Shown: piece by piece, positions 53,961 to 63,434 of the stretch | How positions within the stretch are numbered: the first letter of the stretch is position 1 | How the letters are laid out: each line of letters starts with the position of its first letter | Assembly: GCF_009795715.1 (NCBI RefSeq) | Contig: NZ_WTCR01000012.1 | Span: 1-64,000, forward strand | Origin: Labilibaculum euxinicum | GTDB taxonomy: Bacteria; Bacteroidota; Bacteroidia; Bacteroidales; Marinifilaceae | DNA: 64,000 nt | Reading direction: 5' to 3' | Notes under the pieces: model-generated | The model's database searches: none | What the model was told of the DNA's origin: nothing | What the model saw: the letters and a program-made list of their open reading frames with translations, nothing else | Position numbers and translations under genes: made by a program

Positions 53961-54539
53961 ATGGCTAAGAATAAAAAAATAGTTGGAATAGTATTATCAG
54001 GAGGGAAAAGTTCCAGAATGGGAAGTGAGAAAGGCTTGGTTGAATGGAAGGGAAAGCGCTTAATTGAATATTCTATTGAAGCTTTACAACCAATATGTGA
54101 CCAACTGGTGATTAGTTCAAATATGGAATGCTATAACTACTTGGGATATCCAATTATTGAAGATGAGATTAAGGACTGCGGACCAATAGGAGGAATCTAT
54201 TCCTGCATGAAGGCAGTAAAGGCTGATTATTATCTTGTTATTTCCTGTGATGTGCCAAATGTTTCTTTTCTTCTATTTGCTGATTTATTAAAAAATATTG
54301 CTGCTTTTGATGCAATTTTTCCTATTGATAAAGATGATAGGAAACAACCTTTAATTGCCGTTTATGGATCTTCTTGTAAAAATATAATAGAGAAAGAGTT
54401 ATTTCAGGGTAATTTTAAAATGATGAAATTATTGGATTTGCTGCAAACCGGAACTTTTCAAATTTCGGAAGAATTGCCATATTATAATTCAAAAATGTTG
54501 TCAAATGTTAATTCGCCCAAGGATATAAATTCATTATAA
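53961..54539 (+). CDS. mobA: Molybdenum cofactor guanylyltransferase
   Basis: A 192 aa nucleotidyltransferase that adds GMP to molybdopterin to make MGD. The N-terminal loop GIVLSGGKSSRMGSEKGLVEW is diagnostic, with ISCDVPNVSF (metal Asp) and a KQPLIAVYG strand. The ATG at 53961 is used. The Mo-bisMGD oxidoreductase operon begins 330 bases downstream, which fits its role. Confidence 0.93.
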   Translation: MAKNKKIVGIVLSGGKSSRMGSEKGLVEWKGKRLIEYSIEALQPICDQLVISSNMECYNYLGYPIIEDEIKDCGPIGGIYSCMKAVKADYYLVISCDVPNVSFLLFADLLKNIAAFDAIFPIDKDDRKQPLIAVYGSSCKNIIEKELFQGNFKMMKLLDLLQTGTFQISEELPYYNSKMLSNVNSPKDINSL

Positions 54540-54870
54540 TTTAATATTCCTTATTAAGGAAATAAATCGGTAATGTGAAACGATTATTTTGTAGTGAGAA
54601 TATTCTCGTAACCAATAAAAAAAGAACTTTCAGTATCTATTTTAGAGTTTATTAAAGAAAATTTACAACAAATGTAATTTAGTAAAAATCTAAATAGTTA
54701 TAGGTTTGTTTGTATCAGCGTCTTTGGGGATTTATCTTTTTTTAGATCAATTATAAAGTGGATTTTCATGCTCTGCAACATGTTTTCGAATTGCCTTTTT
54801 ACATATGTTTACATTTATAGATGTATGTTTCTATATGTGTTTATGTGTATAAGTTTAAAGTATTCACAAT
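54540..54870. other. Intergenic region upstream of the Mo-oxidoreductase operon
   Basis: About 330 AT-rich bases. The last 80 bases carry loose repeats of ACATATGT and TATGTNNNTATGTG type (54795-54855) that could be regulator sites. No open frame or clear RNA structure was found. Confidence 0.35.
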
Positions 54871-57108
54871 ATGAAAAGCAGAAGACAGTTTTTGAAAATT
54901 AGTTCCTTAAGTGCTGCCGGATTGGTTTTTGGTGGAGGATTATTGGAAACGTTTGCCGATAATCTACTGAAGAACAATCAATCTTATTTTAAAGGACCTT
55001 ACGATTTCGTGCGTACTCCAACTTATTGCGAGGTGTGTTTTTGGAAGTGTGCCGGGTGGGTTCATAAGGATGAAAATGGTAGAATTAAGAAAATTATCGG
55101 AAACGATGACGATCCCAGTTGTAACGGAAGGTTTTGCCCGAGAGGTACCGGAGGTGTTGGAATGTATTTCGACAAAGATCGTTTGCAGACGCCTTTAATT
55201 AGAACTGATGAAAGAGGAAAGCAAACATTCAGGGAAGCAACCTGGGATGAAGCTTTTGATTACATTGCTTCTAAAATGAACAAAATTAAGGAGGAACATG
55301 GTCCGGAATGTACGGCTTTGTTTACTCATGGTTCCGGAGGAAAATATTTCGGTAATTTGTTAAAAGGTTTTGGATCCAATAATATCGCGGCTCCTTCTTA
55401 TGCGCAATGTCGTGGTCCCCGCGAAGTAGCTTTTTTGGCTACCTTTGGACAAGGGATAAATTCTCCTGAAAATACGGATATCCGGGATACCAAATGTCTG
55501 GTGCTTATTGGATCGCACTTGGGTGAGAATATGCACAACGGACAAGTTCAGGAAATGTCTGATGCGATTGATAAAGGGACTACTATAATTACTGTTGATC
55601 CTCGGTTTTCTACAGTTGCAGGAAAATCAAAACATTGGTTACCAATTAAACCATCAACAGATATTGCACTTCTTCTTTCGTGGATGAATGTGATCATAAA
55701 TGAAGAATTATTTGATAAAAAATATGTAGAGAAGTACACATTCGGTTTTGATCTGTTAAAAGCCTATGTGCAGCCATTTACCCCGGAGTGGGCCTATGGA
55801 ATCACTACAATAAAACCTCAGCAGATACGTGATACCGCCCGCGAAATGGCACATGCTGCTCCTGCAGTTATTGTTCATCCTGGCAGACACGTTACTTGGT
55901 ATGGAGATGATACACAAAGGATACGCGCAGTTGCAATTTTGAATGCTCTCTTAGGCAGTTGGGGACGAAGAGGTGGATTTTATAATCCAGAGAAAGCTTC
56001 TGTTCCTCATTTTCATTTACCTGATTTTCCAAAACCAAATAAGAACTGGCGTGATGCCATGGGAGGAAAATATAAGCTTGCTGATTTAGCACTCGCTTCC
56101 GGTGTATGTCAGGCAACAATACCAAGTCCGGAAATGAGTTGTTCAATAAAAGGATGGATCGTTAATGGAACCAACCTAATTAATACTTTACCCGATCAGA
56201 AGAAAACCATAGCTGCTATTCAAGCTCTGGATTTATTGGTGGTAGTTGATACGATGCCAATGGAAATTACTGGTTATGCTGATGTGGTTCTGCCAGAGTG
56301 TACTTATCTGGAAAGATATGATTCTTTAAGGATATCGCAGGGAAGAGTTCCAAGTATTGCTCTAAGAATGCCGGCAGTTGATCCTTTGTACAATACAAAA
56401 CCTGCCTTTTGGATGGCTCGTGAATTGGCTAAGAAATTAGATTTACTTCAATATTTCCCATTTGAAACCTTAGAAGAAGAGATTGACTGGGAATTAAAAC
56501 AAGTAGGTTCTTCATTGGAAGAAATGCAGCGCATAGGAGTGAAACTTTTAGATCGTGAAGCTGACGATTTGTATTTTGGTGAAGATGAGGATGTAGAATT
56601 CAATACCAATACAGGTAAAATAGAGTTGTATTCAACAGCTTTGGAGGAAGAAGGATTTGATCCGTTTCCTGTGTTTACTCAGCATCCGGAGCCAAGCGAA
56701 GGATTTTATCGCTTAATATATGGCCGGGCACCAATGCATACTTTTAGCCGTACGGCTAATAATCCAAATCTTACTGATTTAATGGACGAAAATTCAGTTT
56801 GGGTGAATCCTAAAGTGGCTAAGGTATGGGATTTGAAAAACGATCAGTACGTTTATTTAGAAAATCAGGATGGAGTAATTTCGGACTTTAAAATAAAAGT
56901 ACGAATAACTGAACGTATCCGTTGGGACTCTGTTTATATGGTTCATGGTTTCGGACATGCCGATAAACGTATGACAAGGGCCTTTGGAAAAGGAGTGAGC
57001 GATACCCAGATGATTACCAATGTAATGATTGATCCAATAATGGGAGGAACAGGAATGCGCGGGAATTTTGTGACGTTTCGATTTGATAACAAAAAAGCGG
57101 AGGTGTAA
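54871..57108 (+). CDS. Molybdopterin oxidoreductase catalytic subunit (PsrA/PhsA-like)
   Basis: A 745 aa periplasmic Mo-bisMGD enzyme with a Tat signal (SRRQFLKISSLSAAGLVFGG). A 4Fe-4S site C53-x2-C56-x3-C60-x28-C89 is intact, and a Cys at about 180 (SYAQCRGPRE) is placed to bind Mo. The C-terminal dinucleotide-binding domain (YGRAPMHTFSRTANNPNL; WVNPKVAKVWDLKNDQYVYLEN) is complete. Gene order with a ferredoxin and an NrfD subunit matches polysulfide, thiosulfate or tetrathionate reductases. Two sulfur transport genes and a rhodanese-like gene follow, which favours a sulfur substrate. The exact substrate cannot be told from the sequence. Confidence 0.9.
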   Translation: MKSRRQFLKISSLSAAGLVFGGGLLETFADNLLKNNQSYFKGPYDFVRTPTYCEVCFWKCAGWVHKDENGRIKKIIGNDDDPSCNGRFCPRGTGGVGMYFDKDRLQTPLIRTDERGKQTFREATWDEAFDYIASKMNKIKEEHGPECTALFTHGSGGKYFGNLLKGFGSNNIAAPSYAQCRGPREVAFLATFGQGINSPENTDIRDTKCLVLIGSHLGENMHNGQVQEMSDAIDKGTTIITVDPRFSTVAGKSKHWLPIKPSTDIALLLSWMNVIINEELFDKKYVEKYTFGFDLLKAYVQPFTPEWAYGITTIKPQQIRDTAREMAHAAPAVIVHPGRHVTWYGDDTQRIRAVAILNALLGSWGRRGGFYNPEKASVPHFHLPDFPKPNKNWRDAMGGKYKLADLALASGVCQATIPSPEMSCSIKGWIVNGTNLINTLPDQKKTIAAIQALDLLVVVDTMPMEITGYADVVLPECTYLERYDSLRISQGRVPSIALRMPAVDPLYNTKPAFWMARELAKKLDLLQYFPFETLEEEIDWELKQVGSSLEEMQRIGVKLLDREADDLYFGEDEDVEFNTNTGKIELYSTALEEEGFDPFPVFTQHPEPSEGFYRLIYGRAPMHTFSRTANNPNLTDLMDENSVWVNPKVAKVWDLKNDQYVYLENQDGVISDFKIKVRITERIRWDSVYMVHGFGHADKRMTRAFGKGVSDTQMITNVMIDPIMGGTGMRGNFVTFRFDNKKAEV

Positions 57109-57111
57109 GCT

Positions 57112-57645
57112 ATGAGATATGCAATGGCTATTGATACGAAAAAGTGTGTAGGTTGCAGCGACTGCGTAGTAGCTTGCCAAACCGAAAATGATGTCCCTAT
57201 TGGTCACTGCCGTGATTGGGTGGTGGAAGTAATGGATGGAACATATCCTCAATTGGAAATGGAATTGCGCTCTGAACGATGTAATCACTGTAAAAATTCA
57301 CCTTGTGTGCGTTGTTGTCCTACTGGTGCCAGTCACTATTCCGATGGAGGTATTGTGTTGGTTACTAAGAATGAATGTATCGGTTGCAGTGCCTGTATTA
57401 CATCATGTCCATATGATGCCAGATATGTTCATCCCGATGGATATGTGGATAAATGTACATTTTGTTTGCACAGAGTGAAAAAAGGAATGCAGCCTGCCTG
57501 CGTAGCAGTTTGCCCTACAAAATGCATGTATTTTGGTGATTTGGATGATCCAGGAAGTGAGGTTTCCGAAGTGTTGAAAAAACGAAAGTACAAAACCTTA
57601 ATTCCTGAAGCAGGAACAAAACCTCAATTGTATTTCCTAATCTGA
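57112..57645 (+). CDS. Four-cluster ferredoxin subunit (PsrB-like)
   Basis: A 177 aa electron-transfer protein with four 4Fe-4S cysteine groups: CVGCSDCVVAC, CNHCKNSPCVRCC, CIGCSACITSC and CTFCLHRVKKG with PACVAVCPTKC. It has no signal peptide and is co-exported with the Tat-bearing catalytic subunit in related enzymes. It starts three bases after the catalytic gene and 13 bases before nrfD, and links the Mo subunit to the membrane quinol subunit. Confidence 0.95.
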   Translation: MRYAMAIDTKKCVGCSDCVVACQTENDVPIGHCRDWVVEVMDGTYPQLEMELRSERCNHCKNSPCVRCCPTGASHYSDGGIVLVTKNECIGCSACITSCPYDARYVHPDGYVDKCTFCLHRVKKGMQPACVAVCPTKCMYFGDLDDPGSEVSEVLKKRKYKTLIPEAGTKPQLYFLI

Positions 57646-57658
57646 TAAAACTAACAAA

Positions 57659-58600
57659 ATGAGAGAAGAAATAATTGTAAGTGGAAGAAATAACCCACTC
57701 ATCGATCCTCAGTTACACGTTTGGCACTGGGAAATACCAACTTATTTGTTTTTGGGTGGTTTGGCGGCAGGTGTGATGTTTTTTGCGGCCTTGTATTATC
57801 TGAGAGGCAGAGAAAATGATTACCGGACAGCCGTGAAATTAGCGCCAATGATAGCTCCAATTGCTTTGGCTTTAGGTCTTATCGCTTTGTTTTTGGATCT
57901 ACATCATAAACTATATTTTTGGAGATTATATACTACAATTAGATTAGAATCACCAATGTCGTGGGGAGCGTGGACTTTAATGATTGTTACACCTGTTTCG
58001 ATTATTTGGAGTGCTCTTCATATTAAAGAACTATTTCCAAATTGGGATTGGAAGTTTGATTTTGCAAAAGAGCTTATTGGTTTTTTTCAGAAAAACAAGA
58101 AAGTATTAGCCTGGATCATGTTGGTTTCATCAGCGATTCTTGGAATTTATACCGGAATTCTATTTTCTGCATTTAATGCAAGACCATTATGGAATACATC
58201 TATTATGGGGCCTTTATTTTTAGCTTCAGGATTATCGGCAGGTTCGGCTGTTGTAATCTGGATGTCAAAAAATCATGCAGAACGTAAGCGGTTTGCTCAA
58301 TTGGATTTAATGATTATTGGAATTGAATTATTCTTAATCATACACATGTTTATGGGATTTTTGGCTAGTACTCAAGTTCAAATTGACGCTGTAAATTTAT
58401 TTTTAGGTGGCCCTTACACTGCTTCATTCTGGGGATTTGTAGTCATTTTGGGGATGATTGTTCCTGCAATACTGGAAGGTCTGGAATTAAAAGGATATAA
58501 AATACCTGTCGCCATTCCAGTTGTCTTGGTTCTGTTTGGAAGTGTAATGCTTCGATTCATTATTTCTAATGCAGGACAGGCTAGTCGTTGGCTTTATTGA
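57659..58600 (+). CDS. NrfD/PsrC-type membrane quinol subunit
   Basis: A 313 aa integral membrane protein with about eight spans. The opening VWHWEIPTYLFLGGLAAGVMFFAALYYL and the HHKLYFWRLYTTIRLESPMSWGAWTL region are typical of the NrfD family. It exchanges electrons between menaquinol and the ferredoxin subunit and anchors the complex. It ends the core operon, with the sulfur-transport genes 46 bases downstream in the same direction. Confidence 0.95.
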   Translation: MREEIIVSGRNNPLIDPQLHVWHWEIPTYLFLGGLAAGVMFFAALYYLRGRENDYRTAVKLAPMIAPIALALGLIALFLDLHHKLYFWRLYTTIRLESPMSWGAWTLMIVTPVSIIWSALHIKELFPNWDWKFDFAKELIGFFQKNKKVLAWIMLVSSAILGIYTGILFSAFNARPLWNTSIMGPLFLASGLSAGSAVVIWMSKNHAERKRFAQLDLMIIGIELFLIIHMFMGFLASTQVQIDAVNLFLGGPYTASFWGFVVILGMIVPAILEGLELKGYKIPVAIPVVLVLFGSVMLRFIISNAGQASRWLY

Positions 58601-58646
58601 TTTTGAATGTTAATTTATCTGTAAAAACTATATAAACAATATAACT

Positions 58647-59171
58647 ATGAGCGAAGTGAAAAAAACAAAATACCTAAATCCATATGTTGGTGGGGTATTG
58701 CTAGGTCTCGTACTTTTGGCCGCCAATTTTGTTTCTGGTCGCGGACTAGGTGCAAGTGGTGCAATAAAAAGTGCAGTGGTTACTACTGTAAGTTCGGTTA
58801 TGCCTTCTCACGTTGAAAACTCTGCTTTTTATACTGAATACAAAGAATCTCATCCTGGCAACCCAATGAAATCATGGTTGGTTTTCGAAATGATAGGTGT
58901 TTTAATTGGAGGGTTTCTTTCAGGAGCTTTTGCAAAGCGCTTAAAATTTAAGGTTGAGCATTCTCCAAAAATTACTTCTAAGCGAAGAATAATGTTTGCC
59001 GTTTTGGGAGGTATATTATTTGGTTTTGGATCTCAGTTGGGAAGAGGCTGTACCAGTGGATCAGCCTTAAGTGGTATGGCTGTGTTATCGGTAGGTGGTT
59101 TTCTTACCATGGCGTTTATTTTTGGAACAGCTTTCGCCCTAGCTTACTTTTTCCGTAAAAACTGGATTTAA
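58647..59171 (+). CDS. YeeE/YedE-family sulfur transporter, first half
   Basis: A 174 aa membrane protein matching the N-terminal half of YedE/TsuA transporters. The signature GGILFGFGSQLGRGCTSGSALSGMAVLSVGGFLTM contains the conserved Cys that passes sulfur compounds such as thiosulfate. A periplasmic loop rich in His/Glu (YTEYKESHPGN) lies between spans 1 and 2. It pairs with the next gene; together they equal one full-length transporter. Confidence 0.88.
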   Translation: MSEVKKTKYLNPYVGGVLLGLVLLAANFVSGRGLGASGAIKSAVVTTVSSVMPSHVENSAFYTEYKESHPGNPMKSWLVFEMIGVLIGGFLSGAFAKRLKFKVEHSPKITSKRRIMFAVLGGILFGFGSQLGRGCTSGSALSGMAVLSVGGFLTMAFIFGTAFALAYFFRKNWI

Positions 59172-59199
59172 ATTTTAAATGTAATTAAACTTATTTGTT

Positions 59200-59790
59200 A
59201 TGGGACCATTAATAGTTAACGAAATAATTTCACCAAACACCAATTTGCTAATTGCCATGCTAATTGGAATCGGGTTTGGTTTTGTATTGGAATCAAGTGG
59301 ATTCTCATCTAGTCGTAAGTTAGCAGGAATGTTTTATGGCTACGATACCACTGTATTGAAAGTGTTTTTTACAGCGGCAATTACTGCAATGATCGGTTTG
59401 CTGTTTTTTAGTCTGTTCGGATGGATAGATTTGAGTTATGTCTATGTTAATCCAACTTACTTAACTTCAGCTATGGTTGGAGGTGCAGTAATGGGAGCTG
59501 GTTTTATTATTGGCGGATTTTGTCCCGGCACTGCTTTTTGTGCATTGTCAATAGGTAAATTGGATGCATTGGCATTTGTAGGTGGTTTAGTTCTCGGAAT
59601 TATTTTCTTTACAGAAGGTTACCCTATGTGGGAGGATTTGTATAAAGCCAACTTTATGGGCACACCAACAATGAACGAATTGCTCGATATTCCTCGTGGA
59701 ATATTTGCCTTGGGATTGATTTTGGCGGCCTTTGCTATGTTCTGGGTAGGCGAATGGGCTGAGAAAAAATTTCCCCGTGAGGAGTATTAA
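59200..59790 (+). CDS. YeeE/YedE-family sulfur transporter, second half
   Basis: A 196 aa membrane protein matching the other half of YedE transporters, with GAGFIIGGFCPGTAFCALSIGKLDALAFVGGLVLG and conserved Cys in GGFCPGTAFC, and a first motif GFGFVLESSGFSSSRKLAGMFYG. The 28-base gap and complementary motifs mean the two products probably form one pore. It is likely to move a sulfur compound used or made by the Mo enzyme. Confidence 0.88.
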   Translation: MGPLIVNEIISPNTNLLIAMLIGIGFGFVLESSGFSSSRKLAGMFYGYDTTVLKVFFTAAITAMIGLLFFSLFGWIDLSYVYVNPTYLTSAMVGGAVMGAGFIIGGFCPGTAFCALSIGKLDALAFVGGLVLGIIFFTEGYPMWEDLYKANFMGTPTMNELLDIPRGIFALGLILAAFAMFWVGEWAEKKFPREEY

Positions 59791-59871
59791 TATTCTTTGG
59801 GATATCTTGACTAAAGAAAATAAATGATTTAACTTGATATATAGTCAGTTAACCTTATAAAAAACAATCGT

Positions 59872-60492
59872 ATGAAAATGAGATTGATATTGGCATCAGT
59901 ATTTATTCCATTAGGAATTATTATTGCTGCAGTGCCTGAAAATACAACCAAACCGTTTCGTTTAACTGCTGGTGAATTACTAAACGAGATACATGAAGGA
60001 ACTCAATTTATAAGCACCGATCAAATCGCTGATATGTTAGTGCAGAAAGATCCTAGTCTTCAATTAATTGATGTTCGTACTCAGGCAGAGTTTGAAAAAT
60101 ATAGTCTTCCGGGATCTGTTAATATCCCTCTTTCTGATCTTTTATCAGAAGAATGGAATGATTTTTTGGATCAAGGAGTAAAAATGAATGTGTTTTATTC
60201 CAATGGGAATTTGAAGGCAAATGAGGCCTGGATGATTACCCGTCAGTTGGGTTTTAAGAATAATTACGTTCTTCAGGGAGGTTTAAATTATTGGGCCGAA
60301 ACGATTCTTAATCCACAAGCTCCAAAATCTGTTCTTGCTGATGATGAAATTGCAAAATACGATTTCCGTAAAGGGGCAAGTGCAGCTCTTGGAGGTGGAA
60401 ATGCTGTTGTTTCTAATAGTATTGAAGGTAAAACAGCAAAACCACCTATTGTAAAAAGGAAAAAGAAGAAAAAAGTCGCTGGAGGATGCTAA
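59872..60492 (+). CDS. Exported rhodanese-like protein lacking the catalytic Cys
   Basis: A 206 aa protein with an N-terminal signal (MKMRLILASVFIPLGIIIAAVP) and a rhodanese domain (LQLIDVRTQAEFEKYSLPGSVNIPL; NEAWMITRQLGFKNNYVLQGGLNYW). At the active-site loop the sequence is VFYSNGNLKAN, so Ser110 occupies the place of the sulfur-carrying Cys. The protein ends in a run of basic residues and VAGGC, giving a terminal Cys as the only cysteine. It may bind rather than transfer sulfur, or use the C-terminal Cys. It closes the sulfur gene set before a strong terminator. Confidence 0.85.
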   Translation: MKMRLILASVFIPLGIIIAAVPENTTKPFRLTAGELLNEIHEGTQFISTDQIADMLVQKDPSLQLIDVRTQAEFEKYSLPGSVNIPLSDLLSEEWNDFLDQGVKMNVFYSNGNLKANEAWMITRQLGFKNNYVLQGGLNYWAETILNPQAPKSVLADDEIAKYDFRKGASAALGGGNAVVSNSIEGKTAKPPIVKRKKKKKVAGGC

Positions 60493-60510
60493 TTTTTGCA
60501 TTCTTATTAA

Positions 60511-60547
60511 AAAGCCTTTTCGATTAGTTTCGGAAAGGCTTTTTTTG
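60511..60547 (+). terminator. Terminator of the sulfur gene set
   Basis: AAAGCCTTTTCG and CGGAAAGGCTTT form a stem with one mismatch, followed by T7. Confidence 0.85.
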
Positions 60548-60548
60548 A

Positions 60549-60835
60549 ATTCAACCTTTAATTTTTTGACTAAATAAAGATATATATCGATATAATTATT
60601 GGAAAAAACGGATTTCATTAATGATATACGATTGTGTTTGTATCTCCCTTATTTACATCCAGTTAAAATAATAAATTGATTGTGAGAAAAAAAAATGTAA
60701 ACCACTAATATTTAGATAGTTTAAGATGTGTTAGGTTTTATATGTAGATATATGATATAAAACATATATGGATGAATATAGAGTTTGTATTTTGTTTCGG
60801 AATCCTAATTATATCAAACTAAATAAAAACAGAAA
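60549..60835. other. AT-rich intergenic region before the FadL-like gene
   Basis: About 290 bases, very AT-rich, with a loose dyad around 60738-60770 (ATATGTAGATATATG and AAAACATATATGG). It resembles the TATG-rich region before the Mo-oxidoreductase operon, but no firm site can be defined. Confidence 0.3.
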
Positions 60836-62098
60836 ATGAAAAATACTTTTAAGATTGTTTTTTCAGCTCTAATTGTATTGGCTGGAATCTTTTCGACTCA
60901 ACCTGTTAAAGCAACAGATGGGTATTTTGGTGTTGGTTACGGCGCACAAAATAAAGGTTTAGCTGGTGCTGGTATCGCCTGGTATCAAAATTCTTTAATC
61001 AATGGTAATCCTGCCGGTCATGTTTTTCTGGGGAAACAATATCAGGTTGGTGTTGGATTTTTTAATCCTAATCGTGAATATACAGTTACAGGAAATCCTT
61101 CTGGAGCGCCAGCTTTCGGATTAACTCCAGGAAATGTGAAAAGTGACTCGAAATTATTTTTGATGCCGAGTATGGGTGCTAATTGGATGATCAATGAGAA
61201 AAGTAGTTTCTCAGCAACTCTTTTTGGTAATGGAGGGATGAATACTGATTATCCAACACAAACATTTTATGACCAGAGCTCTTCAACTACTGGTGTGAAT
61301 TTAGGTCAGATGTTTCTAGGCTTAACTTATTCAAGAAAAATAGCTGAGAAGCATAGTTTTGGTGTAACGGCTTTATTGGCTTATCAATATTTTGAGGCAA
61401 AAGGTTTATCTGCATTTAAACCAATGTCAAGTGCTCCTGATAAATTAACTGACAAGGGGCAAGATAATGCATTTGGTTATGGTGTGAAGTTTGGATATCT
61501 GGGTGAATTGGCTAAAGGATTGCATTTGGGAGCCAGTTATCAAACGATGTTGTACATGAGCGAGTTTGATGATTATGCCGGTCTTTTTGCAGAGCAGGGA
61601 GATTTTAATATTCCATCTACATGGACTGTTGGTTTGGCTTATGAAATCAACGAAGATTGGGCCGTAATGGCAGATTACAAAGTAATCAATTATACTGATG
61701 TGGCTTCAGTTTCTAATAAGATGGATCCGATGGCATTTGCAACAGCTCCGCTTGGATCAGATAAAGGTGCAGGTTTTGGATGGCAAGACATAAATGTTTG
61801 GAAGTTCGGAGTTGAGTTTGCCGGTGTTGATACATGGACTTTTCGTGGAGGATACTCGCATACAGATCAGCCAGTTCCAAATTCAGAAGTAATGTTTAAT
61901 ATTTTAGCTCCTGGAGTTATTGAAGATCACATTACTTTAGGTTGTTCAAAGACTTTGGGTGATTCCGGTAAAGCGCTTCACTTGGCATTGGTTTATGCAT
62001 TGCCATCAAGTGTTAAAGGAATGAATCCTATGGATCCTGCTCAAACAATTGAATTGGAAATGAATCAATTCGAAGTAGAGATTGCATTTACTTTTTAA
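60836..62098 (+). CDS. FadL/OmpP1-type outer-membrane transport protein
   Basis: A 420 aa beta-barrel protein with a signal peptide (about 1-26, ending PVKATDG). The N-terminal GYFGVGYGAQNKGLAGAGIAWYQNSLINGNPAG is the FadL/TodX hatch-type opening, and the C-terminal strand ends in Phe (VEIAFTF). These channels import hydrophobic compounds. Its place after the sulfur gene set is suggestive but separated by a terminator. Substrate unknown. Confidence 0.85.
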   Translation: MKNTFKIVFSALIVLAGIFSTQPVKATDGYFGVGYGAQNKGLAGAGIAWYQNSLINGNPAGHVFLGKQYQVGVGFFNPNREYTVTGNPSGAPAFGLTPGNVKSDSKLFLMPSMGANWMINEKSSFSATLFGNGGMNTDYPTQTFYDQSSSTTGVNLGQMFLGLTYSRKIAEKHSFGVTALLAYQYFEAKGLSAFKPMSSAPDKLTDKGQDNAFGYGVKFGYLGELAKGLHLGASYQTMLYMSEFDDYAGLFAEQGDFNIPSTWTVGLAYEINEDWAVMADYKVINYTDVASVSNKMDPMAFATAPLGSDKGAGFGWQDINVWKFGVEFAGVDTWTFRGGYSHTDQPVPNSEVMFNILAPGVIEDHITLGCSKTLGDSGKALHLALVYALPSSVKGMNPMDPAQTIELEMNQFEVEIAFTF

Positions 62099-62116
62099 CA
62101 CTACATACTGAAGTAA

Positions 62117-62150
62117 AAAGAGGTTTTCTTTCACGAAAACCTCTTTTTTT
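62117..62150 (+). terminator. Terminator of the FadL-like gene
   Basis: AAAGAGGTTTTC and GAAAACCTCTTT form a perfect 12-bp stem with a 6-base loop and a T-run. Confidence 0.9.
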
Positions 62151-62178
62151 ATTTTGTAAATCAGAATTTGTAAGGAAA

Positions 62179-63219
62179 CTATTTTTTCGATTTATCAGAG
62201 AACAGATGTTTAATAAGACCCAGTAATACATCACGAAATGGTTCTGGTTGCACTCCAAGCTTTCTGTTTTCCTGACTAATTTCAAACACCAGTTTCATGT
62301 GTTTAATGATTTCCTGATAGGCTTTAAAAAGAGAATAATCTGGATCATAAATGTGAGCAGGCTCCGAGTTTGTCCCATTTAATTCAATGATTTTGATATT
62401 ATTCCCATTGTAAAGATCTTCTAAGCTGTTTACCTTAAGATCAAATCGACCATAGTAATAACCATCAAGCGGCTGAGCAATTTCACGAAAAACGTTAACC
62501 AACCGATCGTTTATTAAACGATTTCCATCCAGAAATTTTGTGCCTCGATTATGATTTCCAATAGGTTCCAGTTTATAGGTTATCCCCGATGGAACAATTT
62601 GATTCCACTTCGAATGGTATTTCTTTTTTAAGTAAGAAATTCTGCTTTTAGCACGAACGTTTTCAGTTACCAGTTCACTAAATCTGGATTTTCCATTTCC
62701 TGTGATTTTTAAGAACTCTTTTCTAACTATTGATGTGATTCCATCTTTTGAAGAGATTGGGAACCGATGATAAAATACACCCAATTCAATTGGAAAGTCA
62801 ATAAATTCCTGAACAAGAATATCCTCATTTTGAGTTTGTAAAAACAGATTTAAATCTTGTTTGGTATCTATCTTTTCAACACCAATACCTCTTTCACCAA
62901 CGTTGGGTTTGCAAACAACAGGGAAATCAAATTCGTGCTCAGCCATTTTTGCACAAACAGTTTCAGTATTTTCATCTTTTATCGATAAAAATCCCTTAGG
63001 GATGTATTTATTGTCAATAAAATCGAGCATTTTCATTTTGTCCATTCCAAAAGCACCCCCGAATTTCATGCTTGGGTTGGTAGCTGTGAAGTAGGAAAAC
63101 GAACGAGCTTTTATTGCCAGATAAATTCCATATCCATATACAGGAAAGTAAAATATCCAGAAAGGCCAGAATTCAAAATGAAACCATTTTGAAAGAATAA
63201 AGGGTAGTTTTATTTTCAT
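62179..63219 (-). CDS. ATP-grasp domain protein
   Basis: A 346 aa protein. An N-terminal hydrophobic segment (WFHFEFWPFWIFYFPVYGYGIYLAI) precedes an ATP-grasp core: FPVVCKPNVGERGIGVEKI (phosphate loop), DILVQEFIDFPIELGVFYHRFP, YYGRFDLKV and IKIIELNGTNSEPAHIYDP (metal Asp/Glu-Asn). Such enzymes form amide or ester bonds; similar proteins are annotated as D-Ala-D-Ala-ligase-like or hydrolase-associated. The product is unknown. The ATG at 63219 is used; a TTG nine bases earlier is the alternative. Confidence 0.85.
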   Translation of the reverse strand: MKIKLPFILSKWFHFEFWPFWIFYFPVYGYGIYLAIKARSFSYFTATNPSMKFGGAFGMDKMKMLDFIDNKYIPKGFLSIKDENTETVCAKMAEHEFDFPVVCKPNVGERGIGVEKIDTKQDLNLFLQTQNEDILVQEFIDFPIELGVFYHRFPISSKDGITSIVRKEFLKITGNGKSRFSELVTENVRAKSRISYLKKKYHSKWNQIVPSGITYKLEPIGNHNRGTKFLDGNRLINDRLVNVFREIAQPLDGYYYGRFDLKVNSLEDLYNGNNIKIIELNGTNSEPAHIYDPDYSLFKAYQEIIKHMKLVFEISQENRKLGVQPEPFRDVLLGLIKHLFSDKSKK

Positions 63220-63434
63220 ACACAGCAAATATTTTTTTAGTAGTACTTGTAATTAATCATACTCTTAAGAATATTTATAATTAATTGGGTAGATAAGGCA
63301 TCTATTTAAGAATGAAAATACAGATTTATACAATTCATCCGACAGAGATTCATTTATAAAACTATTTTCTATGAATTATTTTCATATTTTGATATCTTTC
63401 TATAGTATTCAATAATTTACAGAAATTCATTTTT

